Assembly (NCBI RefSeq): GCF_030160295.1
Contig: NZ_BSOB01000046.1
Span: 124,001-188,000, forward strand
Direction: 5' to 3'
Origin: Dyella acidisoli
Lineage (GTDB): Bacteria > Pseudomonadota > Gammaproteobacteria > Xanthomonadales > Rhodanobacteraceae
Length of the DNA: 64,000 bases
Positions 43,183 through 53,103 of the stretch are shown here, piece by piece. The notes beneath the pieces are model-generated. The model worked only from the letters and a program-made list of their open reading frames with translations, had not been told where the DNA came from and did no database searches. The position numbers and the translations under genes are program-made. Position 1 is the first letter of the stretch. Each line of letters starts with the position of its first letter.

Positions 43183-46100
43183 TTACATATTGCGGCGGTA
43201 TTCACCGCCGACTTCGTACAGCGCGTGACTAATCTGCCCCAAGGAGTTGTACTTCACCGCCTCCATCAACTGCTCAAATACATTCTTGCGTTCCCTCGCA
43301 GTGTTCTGCAGTGTCTTCAAGCTTTCCGGCGCCAGCGAATTACGAGCTTTACCGAAGGCTTGCACGTTTTCGATCTGCTGGCCTTTTTCTTCTTCCGTCG
43401 AACGAATCAACTCGATCTCGGTCGCAATTTCGCCACCATGATCCTTCGGCAGGAAGGTGTTGACGCCGATCAGCGGCAGGCTGCCATCGTGCTTCTTGTG
43501 CTCGTAATACATCGATTCTTCTTGAATCTTGCCGCGCTGGTACATGGTGTCCATGGCGCCGAGCACGCCGCCGCGTTCGCTGATGGCTTCGAATTCCTTG
43601 TAGACGGCTTCTTCGACGAGGTCGGTGAGGGTGTCGACGATGTAGCTGCCTTGCCAGGGGTTTTCGTTGAAGTTGAGGCCGAGTTCTTTGTTGATGATCA
43701 TCTGGATGGCTACGGCGCGGCGCACGCTTTCTTCGGTGGGCGTGGTGATGGCTTCGTCGTAGGCGTTGGTGTGCAGGCTGTTGCAGTTGTCGAACAGTGC
43801 GTACAACGCTTGCAGGGTGGTGCGGATGTCGTTGAACTGGATTTCCTGCGCGTGCAGGGAGCGGCCGGAGGTTTGGATGTGGTACTTCATCATCTGGCTG
43901 CGGGCGCTGGCGCCGTAGCGTTCGCGCATGGCGCGGGCCCAGATGCGGCGGGCGACGCGGCCGATGACGGTGTATTCCGGGTCCATGCCGTTGGAGAAGA
44001 AGAAGCTGAGGTTCGGCGCGAAGTCGTCGATGTGCATGCCGCGCGCGAGGTAGTACTCAACAATGGTGAAGCCGTTGCTGAGGGTGAAGGCGAGCTGGCT
44101 GATCGGGTTGGCGCCGGCTTCGGCGATGTGATAGCCGGAAATGGAGACCGAATAGAAGTTGCGCACCTTGTGGTCGACGAAGTACTGCTGGATGTCGCCC
44201 ATCATGCGCAGCGCGAATTCGGTGCTGAAGATGCAGGTGTTTTGCGCCTGGTCTTCTTTCAAGATATCGGCCTGCACGGTGCCGCGCACGGTTTGCAGGG
44301 TTTCTTCCTTGATGCGTGCGTAAGTGGCAGCGTCGACGAGTTGATCGCCGGTGACGCCGAGCAGGTTCAAGCCTAGGCCTTCGTTGCCCTTGGGCAGATC
44401 ACCGGAGTACGCGGGGCGCTTTTTGCCAGCGAAGAGTTCGTCCATGCGCTTTTGCGCAGCGGACCAGCGCGCGGAATCTTCCTTGAGGTATTTCTCCACG
44501 TTCTGGTCGATCGCGGTGTTCATGAACATCGCGAGGATGATTGGCGCGGGGCCGTTGATGGTCATCGATACAGAACTGGTCGGCGCGCTGAGGTCGAAGC
44601 CGGAGTACAGCTTCTTCATGTCGTCGAGCGTGGCGATGTTGACGCCGGAGTTGCCGATTTTGCCGTAGATGTCCGGGCGCGGTGCGGGATCTTCGCCGTA
44701 CAGGGTGACGGAGTCGAACGCGGTGGAGAGGCGCGTGGCGGCGCCGCCTTGGCTCAGGTAATGGAAGCGGCGGTTGGTGCGCTCGGGCGTGCCTTCGCCC
44801 GCGAACATGCGGGTGGGATCTTCACCGGTGCGGCGATACGGATACACGCCGCCGGTGTACGGATAGTGGCCCGGTAGGTTTTCGCGCATGAGGAAGCGCA
44901 GTTGATCGCCCCAGTCTTTGGTTTTGGGCGGCGACACTTTGGGAATCTTTTGGTGGCTGAGCGATTCGCGGTAGTTCTCCACGCGGATCACTTTGTCGCG
45001 CACCTTGTATTCGTTCACGTCGTCGGTGACGGATTTATAGAGCTTGGGCCAGTCGCGCAGCAGGTGCAGGGCTTCGTGGCTGAGTTCGCGCAGGGCGGCG
45101 TTGTAGCGTTGGCGCAGAACTAGAAGTGAACGATCTACCGACCCCTGCTGTGTTTCTGCTTTTAAGTCGTGCGCTTCGCGCGGCGTATTTGACTGGATCC
45201 CGGCCTGCGCCGGGATGACGACATGAAGATCGTCGTGCTCGTAACGCTCCAGCTGGCGCGGGAGTTTTGGGTCGCCGATTTCTTTCAGCGATTCGTAGTA
45301 GTGCTGTGCCTTGCTGGCGAATTCGGCTTCGCGTTCGATCTCGGCGTTGATGCCCCTGCCCTGCTCGGCGATTTCGGCGAGGTAACGCACGCGTGCGCCG
45401 GGAATCAGCACGGTGGCGCGCGGTTCTTTCAGCGTCACGTCCAGGTTCGGCTTGAAATCGCAGTGCGTGGTTTCGATGGCGTGCTCGCTGCCCTTGGCAG
45501 TGAGCTTGTTGCGCAACAGGCGGCACAGGTTGGTGAACATCCAGGTGACGCCTGGATCGTTGAACTGGCTGGCGATGGTGGGATACACCGGCACGTCTTC
45601 GTCTTTCAGGGTGAAGGCGTTGCGGTTGCGCTTCCACTGCTTGCGCACGTCGCGCAGTGCGTCTTCGGCGCCGCGCTTGTCGAATTTGTTGAGCACGACG
45701 AGTTCGGCGAAATCGATCATGTCGATTTTTTCGAGCTGGCTGGCGGCGCCGTAGTCGCTGGTCATCACGTAGACGGGGAAATCGACGAGGTCGACGATTT
45801 CCGAATCGCTCTGGCCGATGCCGGCGGTTTCCACGATCACTAGATCGTACGGCTGGCTCTTCAAGAAGTTGATGCAGTCGTGCAGCACTTCGTTGGTGGC
45901 AGCGTTCTGGCGGCGCGTGGCCATGGAGCGCATGTATACGCGATGGCTGCGCAGCGCATTCATGCGGATGCGGTCACCCAGCAGTGCACCACCGCTGCGG
46001 CGGCGCGTGGGATCGACGGCGAGCACGGCGATGCGCATCTGCGGGAAGGCGTGCAGGAAGCGCAGCAGGAGTTCATCCACCACGGACGATTTACCCGCGC

Positions 46101-46749
46101 CGCCGGTGCCGGTCATGCCGAGCACGGGCGTGTGCTTGCCGGCCAGCGACCATTCCTTGCGTAGGCGCGCGAGTTCGGCTTCGCTCAACTTGCCTTCTTC
46201 GATGGCGGAGAGCGTGTGGCCGATGCTGATTTCGTCGTCGATGTTGATGGTGGCCGGAACGATGGCTTCGTTCTGCTCACGCTTGGCGGCAGCGTTGCCG
46301 GCGCGGTGCATGACGTCTTCGATCATTTCCACCAGGCCGAGCTTCATGCCGTCGTTGGGGTGGTAGATGCGCTCCACGCCGTAGGCTTGCAGTTCGCGGA
46401 TTTCCTCCGGGGTGATGGTGCCGCCGCCGCCGCCGAACACGCGGACGTGGGCGGCGCCCCTCTCCTTGAGCATGTCCACCATGTACTTGAAGTACTCGAC
46501 GTGACCGCCCTGGTAGGAGGACAGCGCGATGGCGTCGGCGTCTTCTTGCAGCGCAGCACGAACCACGTCTTCCACCGAGCGGTTGTGGCCCAGGTGAATC
46601 ACTTCCGCGCCCTGCGATTGAATGATGCGGCGCATGATATTGATGGCGGCATCGTGGCCGTCGAACAGGCTGGCGGCCGTGACGAAGCGCAGCGGACTGG
46701 TTTCAGCCTGCGCGGAAGTGGCAGGAACGTGCTTGGCGGGGGAACTCAT
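43183..46749 (-). CDS. icmF: Fused acyl-CoA mutase (isobutyryl-CoA mutase, IcmF)
   Basis: 1188 aa from the ATG at 46749 (GGAG upstream). Order of domains: B12-binding ([16 protein letters not shown], then [14 protein letters not shown]; about residues 20-140), a MeaB/ArgK-like G domain ([16 protein letters not shown] near 211, then [18 protein letters not shown]), and the mutase TIM barrel ([33 protein letters not shown]-terminal [18 protein letters not shown]). It interconverts isobutyryl- and n-butyryl-CoA with its own GTPase chaperone. It is about 90 aa longer than usual, mainly through an in-frame repeat at 45191-45222. A single-gene unit. Confidence 0.93.
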   Translation of the reverse strand: MSSPAKHVPATSAQAETSPLRFVTAASLFDGHDAAINIMRRIIQSQGAEVIHLGHNRSVEDVVRAALQEDADAIALSSYQGGHVEYFKYMVDMLKERGAAHVRVFGGGGGTITPEEIRELQAYGVERIYHPNDGMKLGLVEMIEDVMHRAGNAAAKREQNEAIVPATINIDDEISIGHTLSAIEEGKLSEAELARLRKEWSLAGKHTPVLGMTGTGGAGKSSVVDELLLRFLHAFPQMRIAVLAVDPTRRRSGGALLGDRIRMNALRSHRVYMRSMATRRQNAATNEVLHDCINFLKSQPYDLVIVETAGIGQSDSEIVDLVDFPVYVMTSDYGAASQLEKIDMIDFAELVVLNKFDKRGAEDALRDVRKQWKRNRNAFTLKDEDVPVYPTIASQFNDPGVTWMFTNLCRLLRNKLTAKGSEHAIETTHCDFKPNLDVTLKEPRATVLIPGARVRYLAEIAEQGRGINAEIEREAEFASKAQHYYESLKEIGDPKLPRQLERYEHDDLHVVIPAQAGIQSNTPREAHDLKAETQQGSVDRSLLVLRQRYNAALRELSHEALHLLRDWPKLYKSVTDDVNEYKVRDKVIRVENYRESLSHQKIPKVSPPKTKDWGDQLRFLMRENLPGHYPYTGGVYPYRRTGEDPTRMFAGEGTPERTNRRFHYLSQGGAATRLSTAFDSVTLYGEDPAPRPDIYGKIGNSGVNIATLDDMKKLYSGFDLSAPTSSVSMTINGPAPIILAMFMNTAIDQNVEKYLKEDSARWSAAQKRMDELFAGKKRPAYSGDLPKGNEGLGLNLLGVTGDQLVDAATYARIKEETLQTVRGTVQADILKEDQAQNTCIFSTEFALRMMGDIQQYFVDHKVRNFYSVSISGYHIAEAGANPISQLAFTLSNGFTIVEYYLARGMHIDDFAPNLSFFFSNGMDPEYTVIGRVARRIWARAMRERYGASARSQMMKYHIQTSGRSLHAQEIQFNDIRTTLQALYALFDNCNSLHTNAYDEAITTPTEESVRRAVAIQMIINKELGLNFNENPWQGSYIVDTLTDLVEEAVYKEFEAISERGGVLGAMDTMYQRGKIQEESMYYEHKKHDGSLPLIGVNTFLPKDHGGEIATEIELIRSTEEEKGQQIENVQAFGKARNSLAPESLKTLQNTARERKNVFEQLMEAVKYNSLGQISHALYEVGGEYRRNM
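45191..45222. repeat. REP-like unit inside the icmF reading frame
   Basis: GACTGGATCCCGGCCTGCGC followed by CGGGATGACGAC, the dispersed GTCATCCCGGCG unit in reverse orientation. In the frame it reads [11 protein letters not shown] at about residues 509-520 of IcmF, between the G domain and the mutase domain. Confidence 0.85.
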
Positions 46750-47043
46750 GGGGACTCCGAGAACGGTATGTTCCAAACGCAACCATTCTAATGGCCTTAC
46801 CTGTTAAACGGGTGCTTGCGTACGTGGGGCCGTGTCGAAAGATGGCGTGGGCTTCTCGCAACGGTGAGCGTGGATTGTTCAAACTACTTGAGTTGCCATG
46901 GATGGCACGTTGCCGTTCATGCCCGTCACGCCCGTGAGGGAAGGCAACTTTCATGGCGACCTGCGAATTTCAAGTTCCATCCAAATTTACTAAGCAGCGT
47001 TTCGAAATCGGCGTTACTGGATGCACTTTCAGGAGGAATCTTT
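46750..47043. other. Divergent intergenic region, icmF / symporter
   Basis: 294 bp holding both promoters. I see no gene or repeat family member. The final 20 bases include the AGGAGG site of the symporter. Confidence 0.5.
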
Positions 47044-48291
47044 ATGCAATCGACCGTTATTTCATCGACCGCTTCACACCGTTTTCCGCGGTTGCAAATG
47101 TGGCACCAGATTCTTATCGCGATGGTGCTTGGCCTGGCTGTCGGGCACTTCGTTGGCGAGCCCGCCAAGATGCTGGCGCCATTGGGTGACATTTTCATGT
47201 CGCTGATTCGCATGTGCGTGATACCGGTGGTGTTCGTATCACTGGTGTGCGGCATCGCTTCGCTTTCGGATATGGCGGCGATGCGGCGCATTGCGTGGAA
47301 GTCGATCGCAATTTATGCGGTAACGATGGCGATCATGGCCGCCGTTTCCATGGGCGTGGCGATGTTGTTCAACATCGGTGCCGGCTTCGGTCTTACGGTA
47401 AGTGGTCATGCGCCTGCGGAAACGCCGCCTAGTATTAAGGAGGCGTTGATCAACGCGATTCCCTCCAATCCGTTCAAGGCATTTGCCGAAGGCGCGCTGC
47501 TGCCGACGATCGTGTTCGCGGTCTTCTTTGCTTTGGCGATCAACTTGGCGGGCGAGGCGGCGACGCCGGTGCGCAATTTCTTCAACAGCCTTTCTGCCGT
47601 GGTGTTCAAGTTGATCCACATGGTGTTGAAGTTCGCGCCCATTGGCGTGTTCGGCCTGATGGCGTTTGTCACCGCGGACCACGGTTTCTCCGTGCTGGGG
47701 CATCTTGGCTCGCTGGTGGTGGTGAACTATGCCGTCATGTTGTTTTTCATGATCGTGGTTTGCGGCGTGCTGTTGATGCTGTGGCGAATCAACCCGCTGC
47801 CGTTCTTGCGCAAGATGCTGTCGGTGCAGTTGTTTGCGTATTCGTCGGCAAGCAGCGCGGCGACGCTGCCGTTGAATCTTGAGAATACCCAGGAGCGGTT
47901 GGGTGTGGACCCGCGCGTGGCGAGTTTTGTGCTGCCGCTAGGTTCCACCGTGAACATGGCGGGACTGGCGTGCTATCTCGGCACAGTCACCATTTTCGCC
48001 AGCAATGCGTATGGCATCGAGCTTTCGTTCGGTCAGTTATTGACGGTGATGTTGACGACCACGCTCGCTTCCATCGGCGCGGCCGGCATTCCCGGCGCAG
48101 CCTTGGTGGTGATGGGATTGGTGCTGTCGTCGGTTGGCTTGCCGCTGGAGGTGATTGCGGTGATCGCGGCGGTGGATCGGTTGCTGGATATGTGTTGTAC
48201 GTCGGCGAATGTGACGGGGGATTCGGTGACGGCGGTGGTGGTGGCGAAGTCGGAAGGGGTTTTGGATTTGGAGCGGTATGCGCAGGCTTAA
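47044..48291 (+). CDS. Dicarboxylate/amino acid:cation symporter (DAACS family)
   Basis: 415 aa from the ATG at 47044, which has AGGAGG 8 nt upstream; the longer frame from 46816 is a shadow. About eight membrane helices are present. ILIAMVLGLAVGHFVG, then SLIRMCVIPVVFVSLVCGIASL, then the SASSAATLP serine-rich hairpin loop and LPLGSTVNMAGLACY and GIPGAALVVM follow the GltP/DctA pattern. The aspartate DRLLDMCCTSANVTGDS in the last helix matches the substrate/cation site. It takes up C4-dicarboxylates or acidic amino acids with sodium or protons; which one is undecided. Confidence 0.92.
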   Translation: MQSTVISSTASHRFPRLQMWHQILIAMVLGLAVGHFVGEPAKMLAPLGDIFMSLIRMCVIPVVFVSLVCGIASLSDMAAMRRIAWKSIAIYAVTMAIMAAVSMGVAMLFNIGAGFGLTVSGHAPAETPPSIKEALINAIPSNPFKAFAEGALLPTIVFAVFFALAINLAGEAATPVRNFFNSLSAVVFKLIHMVLKFAPIGVFGLMAFVTADHGFSVLGHLGSLVVVNYAVMLFFMIVVCGVLLMLWRINPLPFLRKMLSVQLFAYSSASSAATLPLNLENTQERLGVDPRVASFVLPLGSTVNMAGLACYLGTVTIFASNAYGIELSFGQLLTVMLTTTLASIGAAGIPGAALVVMGLVLSSVGLPLEVIAVIAAVDRLLDMCCTSANVTGDSVTAVVVAKSEGVLDLERYAQA

Positions 48292-48323
48292 GTGTCACGC
48301 CGTACCACAATACTCATTCTCGC

Positions 48324-48456
48324 CTCACCGTCATCCCGGCGAAGGCCGGGATCCAGTGCAAATATGCTGTGCGAAGCACACAGCATAAAGAACGTTATGT
48401 GTGCTTCGCACGACGTATTCATACTGGATCCCGGCCTTCGCCGGGATGACGGTGAG
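48324..48456. repeat. 133-bp composite REP unit with perfect 34-bp inverted ends
   Basis: CTCACCGTCATCCCGGCGAA... at 48324-48357 returns as its exact reverse complement at 48423-48456. Each half is also a REP-like hairpin, and the middle has a smaller palindrome TGCTGTGCGAAGCACACAGCA. It lies between convergent genes. Confidence 0.85.
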
Positions 48457-48495
48457 GTAATACGAAGCGGTGAGGCTAGATTAGAATTTGCGTTC

Positions 48496-49419
48496 TTACG
48501 CCAACCCAAACGGCAAATTCGGCGAAGCCACTACGCGATCACCGACACATTCACCACGCAAAAACGCCAACGTTGCATTGATCACCTCTACCGCATCCAG
48601 AATGCGGTGATGTCCCAAGCCTTGCGTGGTAAGCAAGCGCGCACCGGGCCAAAAACGCGCATAACGCTCGCCCTCTTCCCATGGCACTTCGCGATCGTCC
48701 AGGTCGTGCACGATCAAACCAGGCTGGCCGAGCGATGGGACATGATGATGCACGTGCAATTCTCGCGCATGGATGCCAGTGCGGTTTTGGTACCAGGAAA
48801 GGAATGGCTCGCGCAGATGCTCGCCGAGACGCACAAAGCGGATGAAGCGGTTGGCGGCGGCTTCGATATCTGCGGCGGGCGCGATCAACACCAGGCGTTG
48901 TGCGTGCCAGTTTTCGTCTTGCGCCAACGCCACCGCTGCACCGCCCATGGAATGGCCAATCGCCAGCGCAGCGTTGCCGAAGTGTTTCCCGACCGCGCGC
49001 ACGGTGTTGATGAAATCCATCAGCGTGCAGAAATCGCCGCTGCTTGCACCGTGGCCGGGTTGATCGAACGTGACCACGGCAAAGCCCAGTTCACGCAGTT
49101 TCGCTACCCATGGCAGATAACGCAGGCCAAAGCTGGACCAACCATGCACTAGCAACGCGTACGGCTGCGTGGATGGATCTCCCCACACATACGTAGCGAT
49201 GGATTGACCGTTGATATGGAGCTCACTGCGCTGCATGTCGCTATCCGGCTGCGCGGCGCGCGAACGTGTGCGGCTGCTGGCGAAGGGTGTGCCAAACAAG
49301 CGTGCCGCGCGATCGAGCGTCTGCTTGGGTGCGAGTCGACTACCAACGGCAAAGCTCAGGCGCACAGCGCCGAGCTTGAACGAGTGATGCGAAGAGTGGC
49401 GACGCGTGGTGGCGGTCAT
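48496..49419 (-). CDS. Alpha/beta hydrolase
   Basis: 307 aa from the ATG at 49419 (AGGAGCTCGCC upstream). The fold is clear: HGWSSFGLRYLPWV near the oxyanion hole, nucleophile Ser in AIGHSMGG, Asp in VHDLDDREVP and His in GLGHHRILD. No signal peptide, so cytoplasmic. The 4-kDa basic start (RRHSSHHSFKLGAVRL) is unusual. The TetR gene starts 17 bp before it on the same strand, so the two form an operon and the regulator probably controls it. Confidence 0.88.
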   Translation of the reverse strand: MTATTRRHSSHHSFKLGAVRLSFAVGSRLAPKQTLDRAARLFGTPFASSRTRSRAAQPDSDMQRSELHINGQSIATYVWGDPSTQPYALLVHGWSSFGLRYLPWVAKLRELGFAVVTFDQPGHGASSGDFCTLMDFINTVRAVGKHFGNAALAIGHSMGGAAVALAQDENWHAQRLVLIAPAADIEAAANRFIRFVRLGEHLREPFLSWYQNRTGIHARELHVHHHVPSLGQPGLIVHDLDDREVPWEEGERYARFWPGARLLTTQGLGHHRILDAVEVINATLAFLRGECVGDRVVASPNLPFGLA

Positions 49420-49435
49420 GGCGAGCTCCTGTGTT

Positions 49436-50041
49436 TCAGGGCTGATAACTGGCGAGCAGGCGATCGAGCGCTGCCCAGGTATGTCGATGGGATTCGTCGA
49501 AGCCGAACAAGCTGGCGTCATGATGCAGGCCGAGCATCAATGAGTAGAGTTCAAAGGCGAGCTGATCGGCATCGGTATCCGCACGCAGGTCGCCCACTTC
49601 GACGGTTTGACGAATCGCGCGCATCACTTCGTTGCGCCAGCCGGTTTGCTGTTCTTTCACGCGCGTGCGCAGCGGGCCTTCTTCGCGTCCGTCGTATTCC
49701 ACGACGGCGCTGATCAGCACGCAGCCGTTGTAGTGAATACGGATCCATTCGGACCAGCGGTCCAGGACGGCCCGCAGGCGCTTGATGCCGCGCGGCTGTT
49801 GCACGGCAGGTCGGATCACGAAATCCAGGAAGCGTTTGGTGGCGGTATCCAGCAACGCCAGTTGCAACTCTTCGCGGGAGCCGAAATGGGCGAACACACC
49901 GCTTTTGGACATGCCTACGCCGAGCGCCAGGGCGCCGATGGAGAGGCCTTCCAGCCCGTCCTGGCGGGCCAGTTCGTAGGCGTGGTCGAGGATGAGCTCG
50001 CGGGTGGCGGCGCCTTTGCTGGGGGAGGTGGTAGCGTTCAT
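49436..50041 (-). CDS. TetR-family transcriptional regulator
   Basis: 201 aa from the ATG at 50041. The helix-turn-helix is ILDHAYELARQDGLEGLSIG, then GVGMSKSGVFAHFGSREEL. The C-terminal part (WSEWIRIHYNGCVLISAVVEYDG, LAFELYSLMLGLHHDASLFG) is the usual ligand domain, here resembling the TetR_C_6/C_33 type. It is upstream of and co-directional with a hydrolase, a common self-regulated pair. Inducer unknown. Confidence 0.9.
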   Translation of the reverse strand: MNATTSPSKGAATRELILDHAYELARQDGLEGLSIGALALGVGMSKSGVFAHFGSREELQLALLDTATKRFLDFVIRPAVQQPRGIKRLRAVLDRWSEWIRIHYNGCVLISAVVEYDGREEGPLRTRVKEQQTGWRNEVMRAIRQTVEVGDLRADTDADQLAFELYSLMLGLHHDASLFGFDESHRHTWAALDRLLASYQP

Positions 50042-50118
50042 GGCGGGCAAAATAGCACGACCGTTCGTTTTATTTCTAGGGGAAAAGTTGTGCCTTTTTC
50101 GTTAAGTCGCCAGAGATC

Positions 50119-50153
50119 TGCCCCCTCCCCACTACACGTAGGGGGAGGGAGTT
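50119..50153. repeat. CCCCCTCCCC...GGGGGAGGG palindrome
   Basis: CTGCCCCCTCCCCACTACACG followed by TAGGGGGAGGGAG forms an imperfect hairpin between the TetR start and the YXWGXW gene. It resembles the units at 43119 and 59101. Confidence 0.5.
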
Positions 50154-50288
50154 GGATCGCGCCCATCGCAAATGAATTCGGCTGTTTCCTGAACCACCGA
50201 AAGCAATCACGTCAACATCGCGCGATATGCTCGCGTTCCCCTCCCCAGCAACCGCTAACTGCGGCTGCGTACTTCAAGGAGAGAACAC

Positions 50289-50618
50289 ATGATCAGCATC
50301 ACCCGCAAACTCGCTCTTGTTGCAGGCATCGGCCTTGCGTTGGCCAGCGTGAGCTACACGCCGCCTGCTGCTGCACAAGTAAGCGTGGGCGTCGGCATCA
50401 ACGTGGCACCGCCGCCACCGCGTTTCGAACGCGTGCCGCCACCCCGTCGCGGTTTCGTATGGGTACCGGGTTATTGGCGCTGGAATCCTGGCTACCGTCG
50501 TCACGTATGGGTACCGGGTGCGTGGGTGAGTGCGCGGCCGGGATATCGCTGGTATCCGGGTGCGTGGGAGCGCCGTGGTCCGAACTGGTATTGGCGCGAC
50601 GGCCGCTGGGGCCCCTGA
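50289..50618 (+). CDS. YXWGXW-repeat secreted protein
   Basis: 109 aa. A signal peptide (LALVAGIGLALASVSYTPPAAAQ) precedes Pro/Arg-rich repeats of the type FVWVPGYWRWN, RRHVWVPGAWV and GYRWYPGAWERRG. The YXWGXW family is widespread in the envelope of proteobacteria; its function is not known. GGAGAGAACAC precedes the ATG. A second, lipidated family member follows 140 bp later. Confidence 0.85.
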   Translation: MISITRKLALVAGIGLALASVSYTPPAAAQVSVGVGINVAPPPPRFERVPPPRRGFVWVPGYWRWNPGYRRHVWVPGAWVSARPGYRWYPGAWERRGPNWYWRDGRWGP

Positions 50619-50754
50619 TCGCCTCGTAACGTAACAACCTGCGCTTCGTCCCACGACGAAGCGCAATGCTTCAACGGCAGGATGCCCACTAAACTTGCTC
50701 ACTGCACTGACCGGATCGACAGCATTCGATTCAACACCATCTGGGGAATTTTTC

Positions 50755-51129
50755 ATGTCATTGCGTTTTGCATCCTTGCTTGCCCTCGCTGGCGTCACAG
50801 TGGCTATGGCCGGTTGCGTAGTCGAACAACCGCATCCGCCACGTCGCGTTGTCTATGTCGAACAACAACCCGCTCCACCGCCGCCCCCGCCGCAGGTGGT
50901 TGAAGTCGTCGCCCCGCAGCCGCCGCCGGTGACCGTGATCGAAGAATTGCCGCCGCCGCGCCCTGGCTACATTTGGGCACGCGGTCACTGGCATTGGGAT
51001 GGCGGGCGCTATGTCGCAGTACACGGCCACTGGGAACCGGTGCGTCCTGGCTATCACTACGTGCACCCGCATTGGGAACAGCATCCGGATGGTTGGCACT
51101 TCCATGTGGGTGTGTGGGTTCAAGGGTAA
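50755..51129 (+). CDS. YXWGXW-repeat lipoprotein
   Basis: 124 aa from the ATG at 50755. MSLRFASLLALAGVTVAMAGC ends in a lipobox (MAGC). A Pro/Val-rich stretch follows (PPPPPPQVVEVV), then the repeats RPGYIWARGHWHWDG, YVAVHGHWEPVRPGYHYVHP and HWEQHPDGWHFHVGVW. It is probably anchored in the outer membrane. It pairs with the secreted relative upstream and ends at the terminator at 51150-51178. Confidence 0.85.
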   Translation: MSLRFASLLALAGVTVAMAGCVVEQPHPPRRVVYVEQQPAPPPPPPQVVEVVAPQPPPVTVIEELPPPRPGYIWARGHWHWDGGRYVAVHGHWEPVRPGYHYVHPHWEQHPDGWHFHVGVWVQG

Positions 51130-51149
51130 ACATCGTCTTCACGTATATC

Positions 51150-51178
51150 GAAACGCCCCGCTTATGCGGGGCGTTTTC
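51150..51178 (+). terminator. Terminator after the YXWGXW lipoprotein
   Basis: CGCCCCGC TTAT GCGGGGCG followed by TTTTCGTT, 20 bp past the stop. Confidence 0.85.
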
Positions 51179-51251
51179 GTTAGGTGGTTTGCTGCGGTGC
51201 GAAAGCGCTGTCTGCGCGGGTCGTACTAAAATTATTGGGATTACTCGAACA

Positions 51252-51274
51252 CCCCAGCCTCTTGCTGGGGTTTT
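51252..51274 (+). terminator. Hairpin with T-run before the leucine dehydrogenase gene
   Basis: CCCCAGC CTCTT GCTGGGG then TTTTGAG, 90 bp upstream of the start codon. It is either a second terminator for the previous gene or an attenuator-like leader hairpin. Confidence 0.6.
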
Positions 51275-51363
51275 GAGTTTCAGGCGCCAGGTCCTTGGCG
51301 GGGCCAACGCTTCCCCAACTCAGTGCCTTCCCCAGCACCGTCCTATGTGGAGTTCAAGTTCCA

Positions 51364-52467
51364 ATGATTTTCGAAACCATCGCTAAGACAGGCCACGAAG
51401 AAGTCGTCTTCTGCCATAACAAAGACGCAGGCCTGAAAGCCATCATTGCGATCCATAACACGGTGCTGGGCCCGGCACTGGGCGGCCTGCGCATGTGGCC
51501 GTACAAGACCGAGCAAGATGCAGTGAACGACGTGCTGCGCCTGTCGCGCGGCATGACCTACAAGAACGCCGTAGCCGGCCTGAACCTGGGCGGCGGCAAG
51601 GCTGTGATCATCGGCGATCCGTCGAAAGATAAATCCGAAGCGCTGTTCCGCGCCTTCGGCCGTTTCGTCAACTCGCTCAACGGTCGCTACATCACGGCTG
51701 AGGACGTGGGTATCGACGTGAACGACATGGAATACGTGTTCCGCGAAACCGAATACGTCACCGGCGTGCACCAGGTGCATGGCGGTTCGGGCGATCCCTC
51801 ACCGTTCACCGCTTACGGCACGCTGCAGGGTTTGATGGCCGCGCTGAACTTCAAGTACGGCAATGAAGACGTGGGCAAGTACAGCTACGCCGTGCAGGGC
51901 TGCGGCCACGTCGGCAGCGAATTCATCAAGCTGCTGCGTGAGCAGGGCGCGAAGGTGTTCGTCACCGACATCAACAAGGAAGCCGTGCAGCGTTGCGTGG
52001 ACGAGCTGGGCTGCGAAGCCGTGGGCCTGGACGAAATCTACGACGTGAACGCCGACGTGTACTCGCCCTGCGCACTGGGCGGCACAGTGAATGAGCAAAC
52101 GATCGATCGCATCAAGGCCAAGATCATCTGCGGCGCAGCCAACAACCAGCTGGCCACCGACGCGATCGGCGACGAACTGCAGCGCCGCGGCGTGCTGTAT
52201 GCACCGGACTACGCCGTGAACGCCGGCGGCGTGATGAACGTGTCGCTGGAAATCGACGGCTACAACCGCGAACGCGCCATGCGCATGATGCGCACCATCT
52301 ACTACAACCTGGGCCGCATCTTCGAAATCAGCAAGACGCAGAGCGTACCCACCTACAGGGCAGCGGACCGTCTGGCTGAAGAGCGCATCGAGTCCATTGG
52401 CAAGATCAAGCTGCCGCATATGGGTAACGGCGCGCCGCGCTTTGCTGGCCGCATGCGCGGGCAGTAA
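51364..52467 (+). CDS. ldh: Leucine (Leu/Phe/Val) dehydrogenase
   Basis: 367 aa, standard length. NAD-dependent oxidative deamination of branched-chain amino acids to 2-oxo acids. The catalytic stretch MTYKNAVAGLNLGGGKA and GGLRMWPYK are present, as are AEDVGIDVNDM and the Rossmann motif VQGCGHVGSEF with an acidic residue after the next strand (VTDINKEA), which favours NAD. It starts with the ATG at 51364; the upstream frame is non-coding. With IcmF nearby it fits branched-chain catabolism and precursor supply for branched fatty acids. Confidence 0.93.
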   Translation: MIFETIAKTGHEEVVFCHNKDAGLKAIIAIHNTVLGPALGGLRMWPYKTEQDAVNDVLRLSRGMTYKNAVAGLNLGGGKAVIIGDPSKDKSEALFRAFGRFVNSLNGRYITAEDVGIDVNDMEYVFRETEYVTGVHQVHGGSGDPSPFTAYGTLQGLMAALNFKYGNEDVGKYSYAVQGCGHVGSEFIKLLREQGAKVFVTDINKEAVQRCVDELGCEAVGLDEIYDVNADVYSPCALGGTVNEQTIDRIKAKIICGAANNQLATDAIGDELQRRGVLYAPDYAVNAGGVMNVSLEIDGYNRERAMRMMRTIYYNLGRIFEISKTQSVPTYRAADRLAEERIESIGKIKLPHMGNGAPRFAGRMRGQ

Positions 52468-52489
52468 GCGATCGTTAGCCTTCACTAAG

Positions 52490-52518
52490 AAGCCGCCGGG
52501 AACCCGGCGGCTTTTTTT
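52490..52518 (+). terminator. Terminator after leucine dehydrogenase
   Basis: AAGCCGCCGGG AA CCCGGCGGCTT followed by TTTTTT, 22 bp past the stop. Textbook intrinsic terminator. Confidence 0.95.
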
Positions 52519-52541
52519 GTTTCAAAGGCGTCAGTCTTTGT

Positions 52542-52576
52542 CGGCCGTCATTCCCGCGAAAGCGGGAATGACGCCG
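52542..52576. repeat. REP-like palindrome (TTCCCGC type)
   Basis: CGTCATTCCCGCGAAAGCGG followed by GAATGACG, between the convergent leucine dehydrogenase and FrmR-like genes. Confidence 0.8.
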
Positions 52577-52624
52577 AGGAATAGATGGGCATCTCAGCAA
52601 GTAAGCAGCCTCATGCTGCAAGCG

Positions 52625-52903
52625 CTACTTTATATAGGTCTTCAACGCCGCAATCAGCTCTTCCGCATCATGCTGCTTGGCCGCTAGCGAATGGCCGACA
52701 TCGTCCAGCAGATGTTCGCGTATGACGCCCTCGATCACCTGTGCCAGCAGTCCATTGATGGCGCCGCGCGCCGCGACGATCTGATGCAGGATCATCGAAC
52801 AGTCGTCTTCTTCGCTGAGGGAGCGCTCCAGGGCTTCGATCTGGCCGCGGAGCCGTTTGGCCCGATTGAGGAGCTTGGTTTTTTCTCGAACGGTATGTGG
52901 CAT
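52625..52903 (-). CDS. FrmR/RcnR-type (CsoR family) regulator
   Basis: 92 aa from the ATG at 52903. The family helix RLRGQIEALERSL, Cys35 (DDCSMILHQI) and ARGAINGLLAQVIEGV are all present, so it should form the four-helix disc tetramer that binds its own promoter. Pro2 and Cys35, the formaldehyde-reactive pair of FrmR, are present, as are His3 and His64; position 60, a His metal ligand in RcnR, is Val. An aldehyde sensor is thus more likely than a nickel sensor. No frmA/frmB or nickel gene follows; the next genes, NRAMP-type, are divergent. Confidence 0.85.
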   Translation of the reverse strand: MPHTVREKTKLLNRAKRLRGQIEALERSLSEEDDCSMILHQIVAARGAINGLLAQVIEGVIREHLLDDVGHSLAAKQHDAEELIAALKTYIK

Positions 52904-53103
52904 GACGCGAGTGTTCACGACGCAAGGCACTCGTGCAAGCTGACGCTGTAATGACGAATCTCTTTCTGCGCTTTTTTGCGTAAAATTTTCTGTCACCTGG
53001 TTGACACACGTATACCCCCATGGGTATCTTGCGCGAGCCTTCAGGAAGCCTTTCCTGCGGCATTTTCCAGATAACTCAACCAAGAGAAATGGACAGTAAC
53101 CCT

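Noticed and set aside
43156-44376. 406-aa plus-strand reading frame opposite icmF
   Set aside because: It is the shadow of the high-GC icmF gene, with Val/Ala/Asp composition typical of antisense codons and no ribosome site.
51799-52485. 228-aa minus-strand frame opposite leucine dehydrogenase
   Set aside because: Antisense shadow; rich in His/Val/Ala and without a start signal.
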